DNA from: JACTUA01 sp964551875
GTDB lineage: Archaea > Halobacteriota > Methanomicrobia > Methanomicrobiales > JACTUA01
Reading direction: 5' to 3'
Assembly: GCA_964551875.1 (NCBI GenBank)
Contig: CAZKEV010000001.1
Span: 45,562-109,561, forward strand
Length of the DNA stretch: 64,000 nucleotides
Part shown: positions 44,997 through 54,012 of the stretch, piece by piece
Position numbering within the stretch: the first letter of the stretch is position 1
Layout: every line of letters begins with the position of its first letter
Program-made: the position numbers and the translations under genes
The notes under the pieces: model-generated
Told to the model about the DNA's origin: nothing
Databases searched by the model: none
The model's input: only the letters and a program-made list of their open reading frames with translations

Positions 44997-46391
44997 TCAC
45001 TTCTGTTTTTCGGGATTTCCCCCTTTCCGCCTCATCGGCTGCACGTTCGCGTCCTTTAGCTCCCCCATGGCGAAGTTGTACCTGTCCCGGATGGTGGGTG
45101 GCAACTCGTCCTCAGGGATGGGCTCAAATCCGAAGGTGCGGTAGAAGGGGACCAGCTCCAGGGTCGAATGCATGAAGAGCGTCTCCTTCCCGCACGCCTG
45201 GACGAGTGCCTCCATCATCCTCCGCGCGTACCCCCGGTTCCTGAACTCCTCAAGGATAAAGACCCCGTCCACCTCAAGGCCGTCCGGGTGCCTCCGGCAC
45301 CGGGCCACCCCGGCCGGGACCCCGTCGACAAACGTTGCGAAGATCCGGTCGGTGGCAGGATCGGCCCTCTGCTGGTGGTAGTGGAGCCAGATCTCCTCGG
45401 TGATGGGAAACTCTTCAGGTCTGAGCTCCCGGGTCACCACCTCGAGATGCAGGTGCGGGTAATGGACGAGGATCGGCACCCTCGCCTTCTCCGCGATCCC
45501 TGCGGCGGTGCGCCCGATCCCTGCCGCCTGCACGTAGTCCCGTTTCCCGAATCTCGAGAGGATGAGGAGGGTCACGTCTTCATCCTCTGATACCCGGAGG
45601 ATCTCCGCGGCCGGCGTCCCGGCCCTGATAAGCATCCTTGGCCTGAACCCTGCCTTCTCCAGATCCTCCCTCAGCTCATTAAGGCGCTTCCCGGCACTCC
45701 TCCGGGCGATGGGGACATCCCATCCATGGAGATCCTCACCCAGCACATGGAGGAGGATCACCTCCCCGCCCCGCGCGAGCCGGGGGAGGGAGGCCACCGC
45801 ATCAAGGGAGGGCTTCGAGAAGTCGACCGGGACAAGCACCCGGGTGAAAGCCGACCGGCAGTACTTCCCGAGGGCCTCCCCACCGTTCAGAACCCTGTCA
45901 TGGAACACGAGGACCCCTGTCTTCGCATCCCGGAGGACCGCAGCCGTTACCGATCCCAGGACGAGGCTCCGGAGCGTCCTCCCCCGCGCCCCGAGAGCGA
46001 TGAGGTCGGCCTTCTCGGCCGAGGCAACCGAGAGAATGGTCTCTGCCACGTCGTCACGGACCCGCTCGTGGACAAGGACCCGGACAGGGAGGCCTGGCGT
46101 CCCGATCTCCTTCTTGAGGGTATTCAGCTGTAAAAGGGCCTCCCGGATCCTCTTCTCGATGGTGTGCTGGCCGGAAGCCGTGGCGCCATCAGGCCCTGCC
46201 TCGAGGACATGGAGGAGAACGATCTCCTGGATCCCCGGGATCTCGGTGATGCACTGGACGGTCCTCTCGGCATGGGGGGAGAAGTCCGTGGGGAGGAGGA
46301 CCCGGGCGAACATGGTATTACGGTGGTCAGAACTCTCCATAAAATGCTCGGTATGAACCTGGAACCCGGTGCTCATGGAGAAGGGAAGCAT
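44997..46391 (-). CDS. Universal stress protein tandem fused to a GNAT acetyltransferase
   Basis: The 464-residue protein has three domains. Usp 1 (about 27-165) has the ATP-binding pattern GARGRTLRSLVLGS. Usp 2 (about 180-312) has SRFGKRDYVQAAGIGRTAAG. The GNAT domain (about 318-440) has the acetyl-CoA loop EEFRNRGYARRMM and a FYRTFGFEP end. Usp domains bind ATP or sense energy or stress; the GNAT would then acetylate an unknown target under Usp control. Known precedents fuse cyclic-nucleotide-binding or other sensors to GNAT domains; tandem Usp-GNAT is unusual to me. The start could instead be the ATG at 46340 or 46313, since the first 26 residues fall outside the Usp fold. Confidence 0.8.
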   Translation of the reverse strand: MLPFSMSTGFQVHTEHFMESSDHRNTMFARVLLPTDFSPHAERTVQCITEIPGIQEIVLLHVLEAGPDGATASGQHTIEKRIREALLQLNTLKKEIGTPGLPVRVLVHERVRDDVAETILSVASAEKADLIALGARGRTLRSLVLGSVTAAVLRDAKTGVLVFHDRVLNGGEALGKYCRSAFTRVLVPVDFSKPSLDAVASLPRLARGGEVILLHVLGEDLHGWDVPIARRSAGKRLNELREDLEKAGFRPRMLIRAGTPAAEILRVSEDEDVTLLILSRFGKRDYVQAAGIGRTAAGIAEKARVPILVHYPHLHLEVVTRELRPEEFPITEEIWLHYHQQRADPATDRIFATFVDGVPAGVARCRRHPDGLEVDGVFILEEFRNRGYARRMMEALVQACGKETLFMHSTLELVPFYRTFGFEPIPEDELPPTIRDRYNFAMGELKDANVQPMRRKGGNPEKQK

Positions 46392-46478
46392 CTCCGAATG
46401 GCAAATCCATTCTCCCTGCCGGGAGATCTGAACTCCCTTCTCCCTTCCTCCAATAAGCGCGACAGGGGGAAGGAGTGA

Positions 46479-46910
46479 TCAGGTGCCCGCCGGGGCCGGG
46501 AACGGCATCTCGATCCGGTCGAACCGGAGGACGTGGACGATGAGGTTAATCCCGACGACGGTGGTAAGGATAAAGACCGAATCCGAGAGGGATCCGCCGT
46601 TTTTCACGAGGAAGAGGGCCCAGACGACCCCGCTCAGGCTGATGAGGTACAGGTAGATCCATGAATGGTACGGGGCGAACCGCGCAAGGCTGGCGTAGGC
46701 GTACAGGCCGCCGACGAGGATGAGGACAGCGATAACGGCGATCGAGAGGTTTGCGAGGGCCGTTGAGAAGAGAATCCCGGGAATCGAACCGTCATTGACA
46801 GCAGATCCGGAGACCGCGGCTCCCGGGACCATGGCGGCGGATGCACCTGCAGGGATGAGTACCCATGATACGAGGAGGATCAGGTGGGGCAGGGCGGGCT
46901 GTCTTCTCAT
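46479..46910 (-). CDS. Small membrane protein, unknown function
   Basis: The 143-residue protein has a signal or first TM helix (ILLVSWVLIPAGASA) and three more helices (LSIAVIAVLILVGGLYAY, IYLYLISLSGVVWALFLV, SVFILTTVVGINLIVHVL). The C-terminus NLIVHVLRFDRIEMPF also appears, almost unchanged, in a fragment at 57017-57175, so a short paralogue family exists in this genome. The gene is 87 bp upstream of the Usp-GNAT gene on the same strand and may be co-transcribed. No function is known. Confidence 0.6.
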   Translation of the reverse strand: MRRQPALPHLILLVSWVLIPAGASAAMVPGAAVSGSAVNDGSIPGILFSTALANLSIAVIAVLILVGGLYAYASLARFAPYHSWIYLYLISLSGVVWALFLVKNGGSLSDSVFILTTVVGINLIVHVLRFDRIEMPFPAPAGT

Positions 46911-47188
46911 GACTGGCAGACAATAGCGTTTTTTACTTTATAAAAGTTTCTATATAATGCCCGGTTAATAGCACTCGCATCTGGCGTCCTGGTGCCCTAT
47001 ATTCGCAGGATCCCGGTGGATGCAGGGATCCTGGTCGAACCAATGATATTTTATCGATTATGGCTCCATCCATGTCTCCGGAAGGGCCATGGGGAAGAGA
47101 TCCCGGATTTCCAGGTCGGGATATCAGTCTCTTTACCGGGGAGTAACTTTCATCTCGATTCACATCCAGATCCGGAGGAGAATCACCC

Positions 47189-47362
47189 ATGTCCCGCTAC
47201 CAGTGCCTTGAATGCGCCTACATCTACGACCCGGCGAAGGGCGATCCCGGGCAGGGGATACCACCGGGAACCCCCTTCGAGAACCTCCCCCCGACCTGGC
47301 GATGCCCCGAGTGCAAGATCAGCATCCAGAAGCACGGGGTATTCAGGAAGATCGACGGCTGA
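47189..47362 (+). CDS. Rubredoxin
   Basis: This 57-residue protein has both iron-binding motifs: YQCLECAYIYDPAKGDPGQG and TWRCPECKISIQKHG, i.e. two C-x2-C knuckles holding one Fe in an FeS4 site. The internal DPxxGDPxxGIPPGTPFENLPPTWRCP pattern is the classic family sequence. It carries single electrons in the cytoplasm of anaerobes, often to oxygen- or peroxide-reducing enzymes; no such partner lies beside it here. GGAGG about 12 bp before the ATG serves as ribosome-binding site. Confidence 0.93.
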   Translation: MSRYQCLECAYIYDPAKGDPGQGIPPGTPFENLPPTWRCPECKISIQKHGVFRKIDG

Positions 47363-47498
47363 GGCGGCCGGTGAATCAGCTTCTTTACCGGATCTCCGGC
47401 ATCCCGGATTGCCCCGGAGAACGGGCCGGGATGCACGAATTTCTATCTTTTAGTTATATCATAATATTATTAAGGTCAGAAGTTAATTCTACTATACT

Positions 47499-48827
47499 AT
47501 GAATAAGGATTACCTCATCCGCCTCATCGCCGAATATAACCCCCAGCTCAGGGGTGAGGCCATCGTTGTACCGGAGTTCCAGCGGGATCTCTATGCTGAA
47601 GTCCTGGAGTGGATGGGCAGGAAGGAGGCTATCGCCATCGTTGGTCTCCGGAGGACCGGTAAGACGACCATCATGCGCCAGCTGATGAAGGACATCGGGC
47701 AGGGGGTGCTCTTCTTCTCCTTTGACGAGGAGGAGACCCAGAACAAGGAGACTCTCTCCTTCATCATCGATTACGCGCTCCATGTCACCAAGGCAACCCA
47801 CATCTTCCTCGACGAGATCCAGTATGTCAGCGACTGGGAGGGGGTGCTGAAGCGCTATTATGACCAGAAGGAGGTCAAGTGCATCGTCTCGGGCTCTGAG
47901 TCCCTGGAACTGAGCAGGGCGAAGGCGGCCCTTGCAGGACGGATCATCAGCTTCCGGTTGTACCCGCTCAGCTTCGGCGAATACCTCCGGATGAAAGGCA
48001 TGGCAATCGAGAAAGGGTCCGCTTCCCCTGAGGACTACCCGGGCATGGAGGCTCTCTATCAGAGACATGTTGCTGGGAAAGAGCTGCTGGAGCACGAGTT
48101 CCTGGAATACCTGTACAAGGGTGCGTTTCCGGAGCTTGTCAGCGAGGAAAATCCGGTGGTGATCCGCCGGTATATTCAGGAGCTGGTGGTGAAGAAGATC
48201 ATCTACCGTGACATCCCGGCAATCTTTGAGATCCGGAGGAGGGATCTTCTCTATGAACTCTTCCGGTATGCATGTGTCAATTCTGCGGGCCTCTTCGATA
48301 TCAGGAAACTCTGCACCATCTTCAATGCGAATTACGAGACCGTGAGCAACTATCTCTTCTACTTAAAAACTGCATTCCTGGTAACATCAGCTGAGTCTTA
48401 TTCGGGGAGTCCTGCGACACGGCTGCGGAGGAACAAGAAGCTCTATGTGGTCCACCCTGCCATCGCGTTTGCAGTCCTGGGGATGGAGAGGGAGATGCTC
48501 TCCGAGGAGATGCTCGGGCAGTTCGTTGAGACAATCTTTGCCGGCAGATATTTCTGGAGGGATAAGCAGAAACGCGAGGTTGATGTCGTGCATGATACGG
48601 GGCACCTCCTTCCGGTGGAGGTGAAGTACCGGAACCGGATTGAACCAGCTGACATGAGGGGCCTGCTGGCATTCATGGAGAAGTTCAGGGTTGACCGGGG
48701 TATTATGGTGACGAAGGATACCATGGATCGGAGAACCCTTCCGGCTGGAGAGATCCTCTTCTACCCTTGCTGGCTCTACCTGCTGGGGCAGAGGATCTCA
48801 CTCCCCGCCCCTCTTTCCCCGGCGTGA
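47499..48827 (+). CDS. AAA-family ATPase with DUF4143 domain
   Basis: The 442-residue protein has an N-terminal AAA_14-like ATPase: Walker A GLRRTGKTT (49-57), Walker B HIFLDEIQY (Asp105-Glu106) and a sensor segment CIVSGSES. The C-terminal DUF4143 region (about 200-390) ends in a nuclease-like REVDVVHD...PVEVKYR pattern (D...E-x-K). Such ATPases are abundant and mobile in archaea and bacteria; their role is unclear, with suggestions ranging from DNA binding to toxin-antitoxin or defence. The gene stands alone, preceded by TTATATCATAATATTATTAA (47453-47472), a likely promoter. Confidence 0.88.
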   Translation: MNKDYLIRLIAEYNPQLRGEAIVVPEFQRDLYAEVLEWMGRKEAIAIVGLRRTGKTTIMRQLMKDIGQGVLFFSFDEEETQNKETLSFIIDYALHVTKATHIFLDEIQYVSDWEGVLKRYYDQKEVKCIVSGSESLELSRAKAALAGRIISFRLYPLSFGEYLRMKGMAIEKGSASPEDYPGMEALYQRHVAGKELLEHEFLEYLYKGAFPELVSEENPVVIRRYIQELVVKKIIYRDIPAIFEIRRRDLLYELFRYACVNSAGLFDIRKLCTIFNANYETVSNYLFYLKTAFLVTSAESYSGSPATRLRRNKKLYVVHPAIAFAVLGMEREMLSEEMLGQFVETIFAGRYFWRDKQKREVDVVHDTGHLLPVEVKYRNRIEPADMRGLLAFMEKFRVDRGIMVTKDTMDRRTLPAGEILFYPCWLYLLGQRISLPAPLSPA

Positions 48828-48981
48828 GCTTCCATACGGAGGCATCTCCAGTCACGTCTCATATTCTGGACCTCCTGGAATGTTCTTCCCTCCGGACCGG
48901 GATTCCGGGCCCCGTCCCTTCTGGTGATATGCCCGGGGAACCCGCCGGTGCTCCGGTGCAGGAATCCGGGAGACAAAAAAA

Positions 48982-48993
48982 GACTATATAGTC
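48982..48993 (+). promoter_or_regulatory. Palindromic TATA region of the CxxC-x17-CxxC gene
   Basis: The perfect palindrome GACTATATAGTC is preceded by an A-run, fitting a BRE-TATA promoter with transcription starting near 49013. A regulator binding the dyad would cover the TATA box. The 5' end of the mRNA would then fold as GTGCAGT (49011-49017) with ACTGCAC (49029-49035). Confidence 0.5.
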
Positions 48994-49045
48994 ATTTTCT
49001 CCATCCTTAAGTGCAGTTTTAGAAGAAGACTGCACAGGCAAAACA

Positions 49046-49213
49046 ATGGAAGACAGAAGAATGAGAGGCCCGAGAAGCTTTGGGCCCAGGGAAATGACAA
49101 AAACCATCTGTTCGGACTGTGGAAAAGAGTGCGAGGTCCCCTTCAAGCCAACCGAGGGACGGCCCGTCTACTGTCGTGAGTGCCTTCCGAAGCACCGGAA
49201 GCCACGATTCTAA
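49046..49213 (+). CDS. Small CxxC-x17-CxxC zinc-ribbon-like protein
   Basis: The 55-residue protein has two C-x2-C knuckles: CSDCGKECEVPFKP and then YCRECLPKHR, separated by exactly 17 residues. This spacing defines a short domain known from methanogens. It is basic and probably binds zinc and nucleic acid or protein; function is not known. The reading frame has no competing start: ATGGAAGAC, with an upstream AGGCAAAACA. The leader starts with a hairpin (49011-49035), see the promoter entry. Confidence 0.8.
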   Translation: MEDRRMRGPRSFGPREMTKTICSDCGKECEVPFKPTEGRPVYCRECLPKHRKPRF

Positions 49214-49410
49214 TCAGAAAGAATCTTCTCAACTCCCTTTTTCCCGAGCGGGAGATCTTCTTGGACAGGTCCCGGGATCTCCGCATGGGTTCTCAAAGAG
49301 TATGGACTTCAGGGATCTTCTCCTGACAGGTAATTCCGTCAGGCTATGCGGCTCCCCGGGTCCCGGCTCAAGAAGGAACTTATACCTTGCCACCCAACCG
49401 GTGAACATTC

Positions 49411-50088
49411 ATGATACCGGAGTTCCTCAATTTTCTCATCCATATTGACAATAACGTGGAATTCCTGGCGAGGACCTACGGGATATGGATCTATCTCATC
49501 CTCTTCCTCATCATCCTCATCGGAACCGGGCTCGTGGTCACCCCCTTCCTCCCGGGCGATTCCCTCCTCTTTGTCACCGGTACCCTCGCGGCCCGGGGAT
49601 GGCTCGACCCCCTCTCCCTCTGCTTCCTCCTTTCTGTCGCGGCCATCGCGGGGAATTCCCTGAACTACTGGATCGGGAACTCCTGCGGCCTCGAGAACCT
49701 CCAGTGCCGCTACCCGCGGCTCTTCAAGAAAGAGTACTTCGATACCACGAACCGGTTCTACGAACAGTACGGCGGGAAGACCATCGTCATCGCCCGCTTC
49801 GTCCCCTACATCCGGACCTTCGCCCCCTTCATGGCCGGTGTCGGGCGGATGAACTACCCGAGGTTCTTGTACTTCAATGTCACGGGCGGTATCACCTGGA
49901 TCCTCGCCTTTGTCCTCGCGGGGTACTTCTTCGGCGGGATCCCCGTCGTCCAGGAGCACTTCGATCTCATCGTCTGGGCCATCATCATCATCTCGGTCCT
50001 CGCGGTCATCTCCATCCTCCTCGGTGTCGTGCGGTTCGCGACCTCGGAGGACCAGTGTGAACTTGAAGAGAAGCCGGGTTCGCAGTAA
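49411..50088 (+). CDS. DedA-family membrane protein
   Basis: The 225-residue protein has 5-6 TM segments. Family marks: a re-entrant region around TPFLPGDSLLFVTGTLAARG (acidic residue after PG), GNSLNYWIGN, and the cytoplasmic arginine motif IARFVPYIRTFAPFMAGVGRM. DedA proteins (SNARE-associated Golgi homologues) are thought to move phospholipids or polyprenyl-phosphate carriers across the membrane; recycling of the lipid carrier would fit the surface-glycan biology of this organism, but no gene here links them directly. It converges with the TPR gene. Confidence 0.9.
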   Translation: MIPEFLNFLIHIDNNVEFLARTYGIWIYLILFLIILIGTGLVVTPFLPGDSLLFVTGTLAARGWLDPLSLCFLLSVAAIAGNSLNYWIGNSCGLENLQCRYPRLFKKEYFDTTNRFYEQYGGKTIVIARFVPYIRTFAPFMAGVGRMNYPRFLYFNVTGGITWILAFVLAGYFFGGIPVVQEHFDLIVWAIIIISVLAVISILLGVVRFATSEDQCELEEKPGSQ

Positions 50089-50237
50089 TAGGAAAAAAAT
50101 GAGAATATCCTGTCGTAACAAGGGCCCTTCAGAGAGTATTCTCCTTGGGGGGAAGATGAGTGCTATCCCAGAAAATGTCGTAAAACAGTCCAGGGGAGCC
50201 CTGGCAGGCTCCCACATAATTGAAATTTCGTCTCTCG

Positions 50238-50726
50238 CTACCGGCCCCCCTGCCGGATCAGGGAAAGCACAGAATCCCTGTGTTCCCGGATCTCCCAGGC
50301 GCCCGAGAACCTCATGGCCTGCTCAAAGCAGTCGAAGGCATTGCGGTAGCGTTCGGGCGCCTCGAAGCTCAGCCCCTTGTGGTACCAGGCGGGGGCATCA
50401 CCGGGATCGAGCTTCAGGACCTTCTCGAAGCAGGAGAGGGCCTGTTCATGCCGTTTTAGCCGGGCAAGAGAGATGCCCTTCCTCTCCCAGCCCCGCCCCA
50501 TCCCCGGCGCAAGCTGGAGGGCGTAGTCAAAGAACTCCATCGCCTTCCGGTCATCCCCCAGATGGGAGAGGGCGATCCCCCGCCCGAGCCAACCGAGGGA
50601 GTCTTTCGGCTCCTTCTTGAGGCCCTGTGCAAAGGTCTCGAGGGCCTCGCTGTGCTTCTTCATCATGAGGAGATCGAAGCCCTTCCTGATCCAGGCGGCT
50701 TCTCCCCCCTTGAAGAGGTTCATCAT
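50238..50726 (-). CDS. Tetratricopeptide-repeat protein
   Basis: The 162-residue soluble protein contains four TPR units in tandem (AWIRKGFDLLMMKKHSEALE, WLGRGIALSHLGDDRKAMEF, WERKGISLARLKRHEQALSC, WYHKGLSFEAPERYRNAFDC). It is a pure repeat scaffold for protein-protein contacts, with no enzymatic domain. It has no visible partner; it lies between DedA and the TMEM175-like gene. The ATG pair at the start is typical. Confidence 0.85.
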   Translation of the reverse strand: MMNLFKGGEAAWIRKGFDLLMMKKHSEALETFAQGLKKEPKDSLGWLGRGIALSHLGDDRKAMEFFDYALQLAPGMGRGWERKGISLARLKRHEQALSCFEKVLKLDPGDAPAWYHKGLSFEAPERYRNAFDCFEQAMRFSGAWEIREHRDSVLSLIRQGGR

Positions 50727-50848
50727 CCATGATCACCCCTTTTCCTTCGGGTTTTCATATTCAGGTGCATCCGGGGCGGTGAAATATTTTCTCCCGAAAT
50801 AAGCACGGGACGGCCCCGGATTCCTCCGGGAGCAGGAGCCTCTCACAG

Positions 50849-51469
50849 TCAGGCTCTGGTCCGGATGGCGAGGAGGATCGGGGCCGCAAGGAGGTAGACC
50901 GCGGTGGACCAGGTACTCCCCGCGAGGGCCAGGAGGATCCCGAGGGCTGAGATCCCGGGGATGATGAGGGACCGGCGGGTATGGAGGAGTACGACTCTCT
51001 CGTCAAGGGACTTCTCCACGAGCCGGCGCCCGACCGTCGCGTAGTTCCAGATGAGGAGGATGAGGAGGCCGATGACAAGGAGGTTTGCCTCAAAGACCAT
51101 GGCAGCGAGAGGGGCGTCGGGATAATCCCCGGCGAGGGCTGTTGAGAACGGGAGGAGGGCCACGAAGAGGAGGCAGCCGATGTCGATCCAGAGGGCGGTG
51201 CGGTCCATCACCCGGATATAATGGAATTGGATATGGTGGGTGACCCAGAAACCGGCAAGGACCGCAAAAGCGATGACGTAGTGGAGGAGGTCCGGCGAGT
51301 AGAGGGAGACGAGGCTTGACACCGTGAGGGGCGGGAGGGGGGTGGTCGAGTTCGGGAAGTCGAGGGTGGTGACGAGGAGGGTCATCGCAAAGGCGAAGAT
51401 GCCGTCTGTAAGGGCCTCGACCCGTCCCTTCGTGAGGCCTGTGACCTGCCCGCGCTCTTCCCCGGTCAT
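50849..51469 (-). CDS. TMEM175-like potassium channel family protein
   Basis: The 206-residue protein has six TM helices. The N-terminal signature RVEALTDGIFAFAMTLLV is the pore-lining helix 1 motif of TMEM175/DUF1211 channels, which conduct K+ across the membrane as tetramers in prokaryotes. A longer frame runs upstream to 51940, but it would overlap the VOC gene; GGAGACAAGGTTATG gives a good ribosome-binding site 8 bp before the ATG at 51469, so I use that. It is divergent from the VOC gene. Confidence 0.85.
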   Translation of the reverse strand: MTGEERGQVTGLTKGRVEALTDGIFAFAMTLLVTTLDFPNSTTPLPPLTVSSLVSLYSPDLLHYVIAFAVLAGFWVTHHIQFHYIRVMDRTALWIDIGCLLFVALLPFSTALAGDYPDAPLAAMVFEANLLVIGLLILLIWNYATVGRRLVEKSLDERVVLLHTRRSLIIPGISALGILLALAGSTWSTAVYLLAAPILLAIRTRA

Positions 51470-51640
51470 AACCTTGTCTCCTGTGTACCGGGCTATTTTT
51501 CTCCCTCTGGATAAACCTTCCTTCTTCTCCTGCCGGCGGGCATGGCCTTCCCCGCCAGCACCTGATTGCCAGGCCCGGGCAGACGAAGACCCACCAGACA
51601 GAGAAAGGATTATGAAGGATGGAGAAGCGAGGATCATCTT

Positions 51641-52051
51641 ATGCCTCGGGTGATTCACTTCGAGATCCCTTCGGGGGATCCGGAACATCTCGCAGAGTTC
51701 TACCGCCGCACGTTCGGGTGGGAGATCACGAACTGGGGAGGCCCGGTCGAGTACTGGCTCATCGCCACCGGCCCGGAGAGCGAACCGGGCATCAACGGGG
51801 CCATCGCGAGAAGGGATGTCCGGGAGGGGACCAGGAATACCATCAGCGTGGCTTCGGCTGATGAGACCCTCAGGAAGCTGGCAGAGGCAGGAGGGAAGGC
51901 GCTCGGCCCGAAGATGGCCGTTCCCGGCGTGGGATACCATGCCCTCTGCCAGGACCCCGAGGGGAACGTCTTCGGGATCATGGAATTGGACCCGGCGGCG
52001 AAGTGGACCCCGGAGGAAGAGAAGATGGTGAAGAGGGGGCAGCAGCTCTAG
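51641..52051 (+). CDS. VOC-family (glyoxalase-like) protein
   Basis: The 136-residue protein has one vicinal-oxygen-chelate fold: VIHFEIPSGDPEHLAEFYRR at the start, FGWEI, and LCQDPEGNVFGIMEL at the end. The ligand is unknown; family members are glyoxalases, antibiotic-resistance proteins or dioxygenases. The start ATGCCTCGG lies in the frame of a longer ORF; the domain starts immediately after it. Its stop overlaps the 3' end of the convergent polymerase gene by 4 bp. Confidence 0.85.
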   Translation: MPRVIHFEIPSGDPEHLAEFYRRTFGWEITNWGGPVEYWLIATGPESEPGINGAIARRDVREGTRNTISVASADETLRKLAEAGGKALGPKMAVPGVGYHALCQDPEGNVFGIMELDPAAKWTPEEEKMVKRGQQL

Positions 52052-54012
52052 GATCCGGCCGCCCCTGCCATGGCCCGGTCGAGGGTGAAGGCCACCTCGT
52101 CCCAGGCCTTCTCGAGGAGGTTCTCGTAGTACGGCACGTCGAACTCAGCCGCCTCCCCTTCTACCTCCACGAGCCACCGGTCCGCGTCCCGCACCACGTA
52201 GCCGATCTCCATCCCCGGGGCGAGGGGCGCTCCCATGGCCTGGAGGGCGGCAACGGCCGATGCCTCCGGCGACCTCCGGCTGTAGGAGAGCCGGCTCACG
52301 CGCCGGCGGATGACCATCTCCTCCGGGTCGGCCCCGGCGAGCCCCCTGGCGTACCGCAGGTGGATCCGCCTGATCTCCGGGTCGCGCCTCCGGAGTTCCT
52401 CCAGGTCCGCCGCTCCCTCCATCACCCCGAGCATCTCCTCCTGCATCCGCCGGATGTAGGCCGGGGTATCGCCCCTCCGTGCCGCGACCCCCCGCACCTT
52501 CATCCCGCCCCCTGCCATCCTCCCGTAGTAGCGGTTGTAGGCCCCGTTCCCGTCTGCAAGGGGGAGGAAGGTGAGCCAGCCGTAGGTCTCGAGCTCGGTG
52601 GGGATGCCGACCGCCTCCTCCACCCGCTCCTTGAACCTGCCGATCCCCTCCCCCCTCACCCAGACGCAGTCCACCATCCCGTGGAGGACCGAGAGGTTCA
52701 TCCCTTCTGCGATCTCCTTGGTCGCGAGGAGGATCTCCCGGGAGCGGGAGGTGATCCCCTCGTGGACCTCGATCCTCCCGAACTTGGCGTTCCTGTAGCC
52801 CGTGTACCCGAAGCAGGTGACGAGCATCCACTTGAGGACCGAGTCCACCCCCGCGTACGCAGGCGAGGACTTCTTCAGCTGCTTCGACCGGATCCGCATC
52901 CCGAGGAGGGGCGCGAGCACGGCAGGGAGGAACCCCTCCCTCCCCTTCCCGTCGGGCACCTCCGGCGAGAGGTTGTACTTCACGATGACGGCCGGGTAGA
53001 GGGAGGTGAAGTCGAGCTCATGGACATCTGCGTACACCCCGGGCTCCGGCTGGAAGATCATCCCCCCCTTGTCGCACGCGGCGAGCTCGGAGGACCCCCT
53101 CGCCACCTCGGGGTCCCTCTTCCGGAAGGGGACCGCGATCCCCCTCCGGAGCGCCTCGTAGATCTCGTACGAGGAGATGAGGGTCCCGGGCGTGAACCGG
53201 GAGGTGAGGTTGGGGGGGAGGCCCGAGAGCCGGGACGCCATGAGGACGCCGGGGAGCCCCCCTTCCCGGTAGACGAAGGACCGCCCGGTGTCGATGACCA
53301 CCCTCCCGTCTGGGATGAGGGCCGGCTCCTTGTGATACACCCTCCCGTAGCTCCAGTAGGACTTCCCTGCGAGGGGCCGGAACCGCCCGCTCCGGCTGAG
53401 AGTCTGCGCGATGCCGAGTTCCCGCGCCCGGCCCACGATCCGGCGGATCCAGATGTCGGCGCAGGGCATCAGGATCACGTCGGGGTCGAGGCTCCCGATG
53501 AGGGAGAAGAGATCCTCGAGCAGGATAGGCTCCTTCCCCTCGAGTACCTCCCTCCCTTCGCCCCTCACCTCGATGGGGGGCAGGGGGCCGTCGCGGTAGG
53601 GGTTCCCCAGGGCCTCCATCTCCGCCACGGAGAGGGGCACGGGGAAGTCCAGGGCGAACCGCGACTCGCCGGGGTAGCTGCAGGGGACGAGGCCGGCCTC
53701 GGCCATGGCCCGCTGGTCGAGCCGGATGTCCACGTTGTAGAGGTCTGCGGCGCAGTGCGTCTGCCCCTCGATCCTCTCCGCGACCTCCCTCCCCGCCGCG
53801 ACCCGGTAACCGTCAAGGGGGCCGTAGACCGTGGAGAAAATGCACTCCTCCACCGGGTACCTGCCTGCAAGGCCCTCGAGGAGGTCCCGGTGTTCATGGG
53901 GATCGGGGAGGTGGAGGAGGAAGGACGGGATGGCGGGGAGGACCCGGCTCCCCTCCCCCCGGCAGCCCCAGGCAAGGGCACGGTCCCGGGAGGACGAGTC
54001 AAGGATCCACAT
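52048..54012 (-). CDS. Divergent family-B DNA polymerase (PolB2-like)
   Basis: The 654-residue protein has family-B layout. Motif A is intact (ELDFTSLYP, Asp334). Motif B is KWMLVTCFGYTGYR (394-407), with VT replacing the usual NS. Motif C is GMVDCVWV instead of GDTDS: the first Asp is Met446, the second is kept (Asp448), so the metal site may still work. The exonuclease domain is eroded: ALDFPVP lacks the DxE glutamate and the Exo II Asn is absent. It is shorter than replicative PolB (about 780 or more). It overlaps the small gene upstream by 14 bp. This looks like the archaeal PolB2-type of unclear role, perhaps repair or a structural partner, rather than the main replicase. Confidence 0.8.
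   Translation of the reverse strand: MWILDSSSRDRALAWGCRGEGSRVLPAIPSFLLHLPDPHEHRDLLEGLAGRYPVEECIFSTVYGPLDGYRVAAGREVAERIEGQTHCAADLYNVDIRLDQRAMAEAGLVPCSYPGESRFALDFPVPLSVAEMEALGNPYRDGPLPPIEVRGEGREVLEGKEPILLEDLFSLIGSLDPDVILMPCADIWIRRIVGRARELGIAQTLSRSGRFRPLAGKSYWSYGRVYHKEPALIPDGRVVIDTGRSFVYREGGLPGVLMASRLSGLPPNLTSRFTPGTLISSYEIYEALRRGIAVPFRKRDPEVARGSSELAACDKGGMIFQPEPGVYADVHELDFTSLYPAVIVKYNLSPEVPDGKGREGFLPAVLAPLLGMRIRSKQLKKSSPAYAGVDSVLKWMLVTCFGYTGYRNAKFGRIEVHEGITSRSREILLATKEIAEGMNLSVLHGMVDCVWVRGEGIGRFKERVEEAVGIPTELETYGWLTFLPLADGNGAYNRYYGRMAGGGMKVRGVAARRGDTPAYIRRMQEEMLGVMEGAADLEELRRRDPEIRRIHLRYARGLAGADPEEMVIRRRVSRLSYSRRSPEASAVAALQAMGAPLAPGMEIGYVVRDADRWLVEVEGEAAEFDVPYYENLLEKAWDEVAFTLDRAMAGAAGS

Noticed and set aside
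47224..47436. Minus-strand and alternate plus-strand ORFs over the rubredoxin
   Set aside because: They are shadows; the 57-codon rubredoxin frame has both C-x2-C motifs and a ribosome-binding site.
51470..51940. N-terminal extension of the TMEM175-like protein
   Set aside because: The extension is low in structure, overlaps the VOC gene and would bury the channel's N-terminal motif; a good ribosome-binding site precedes the internal ATG.
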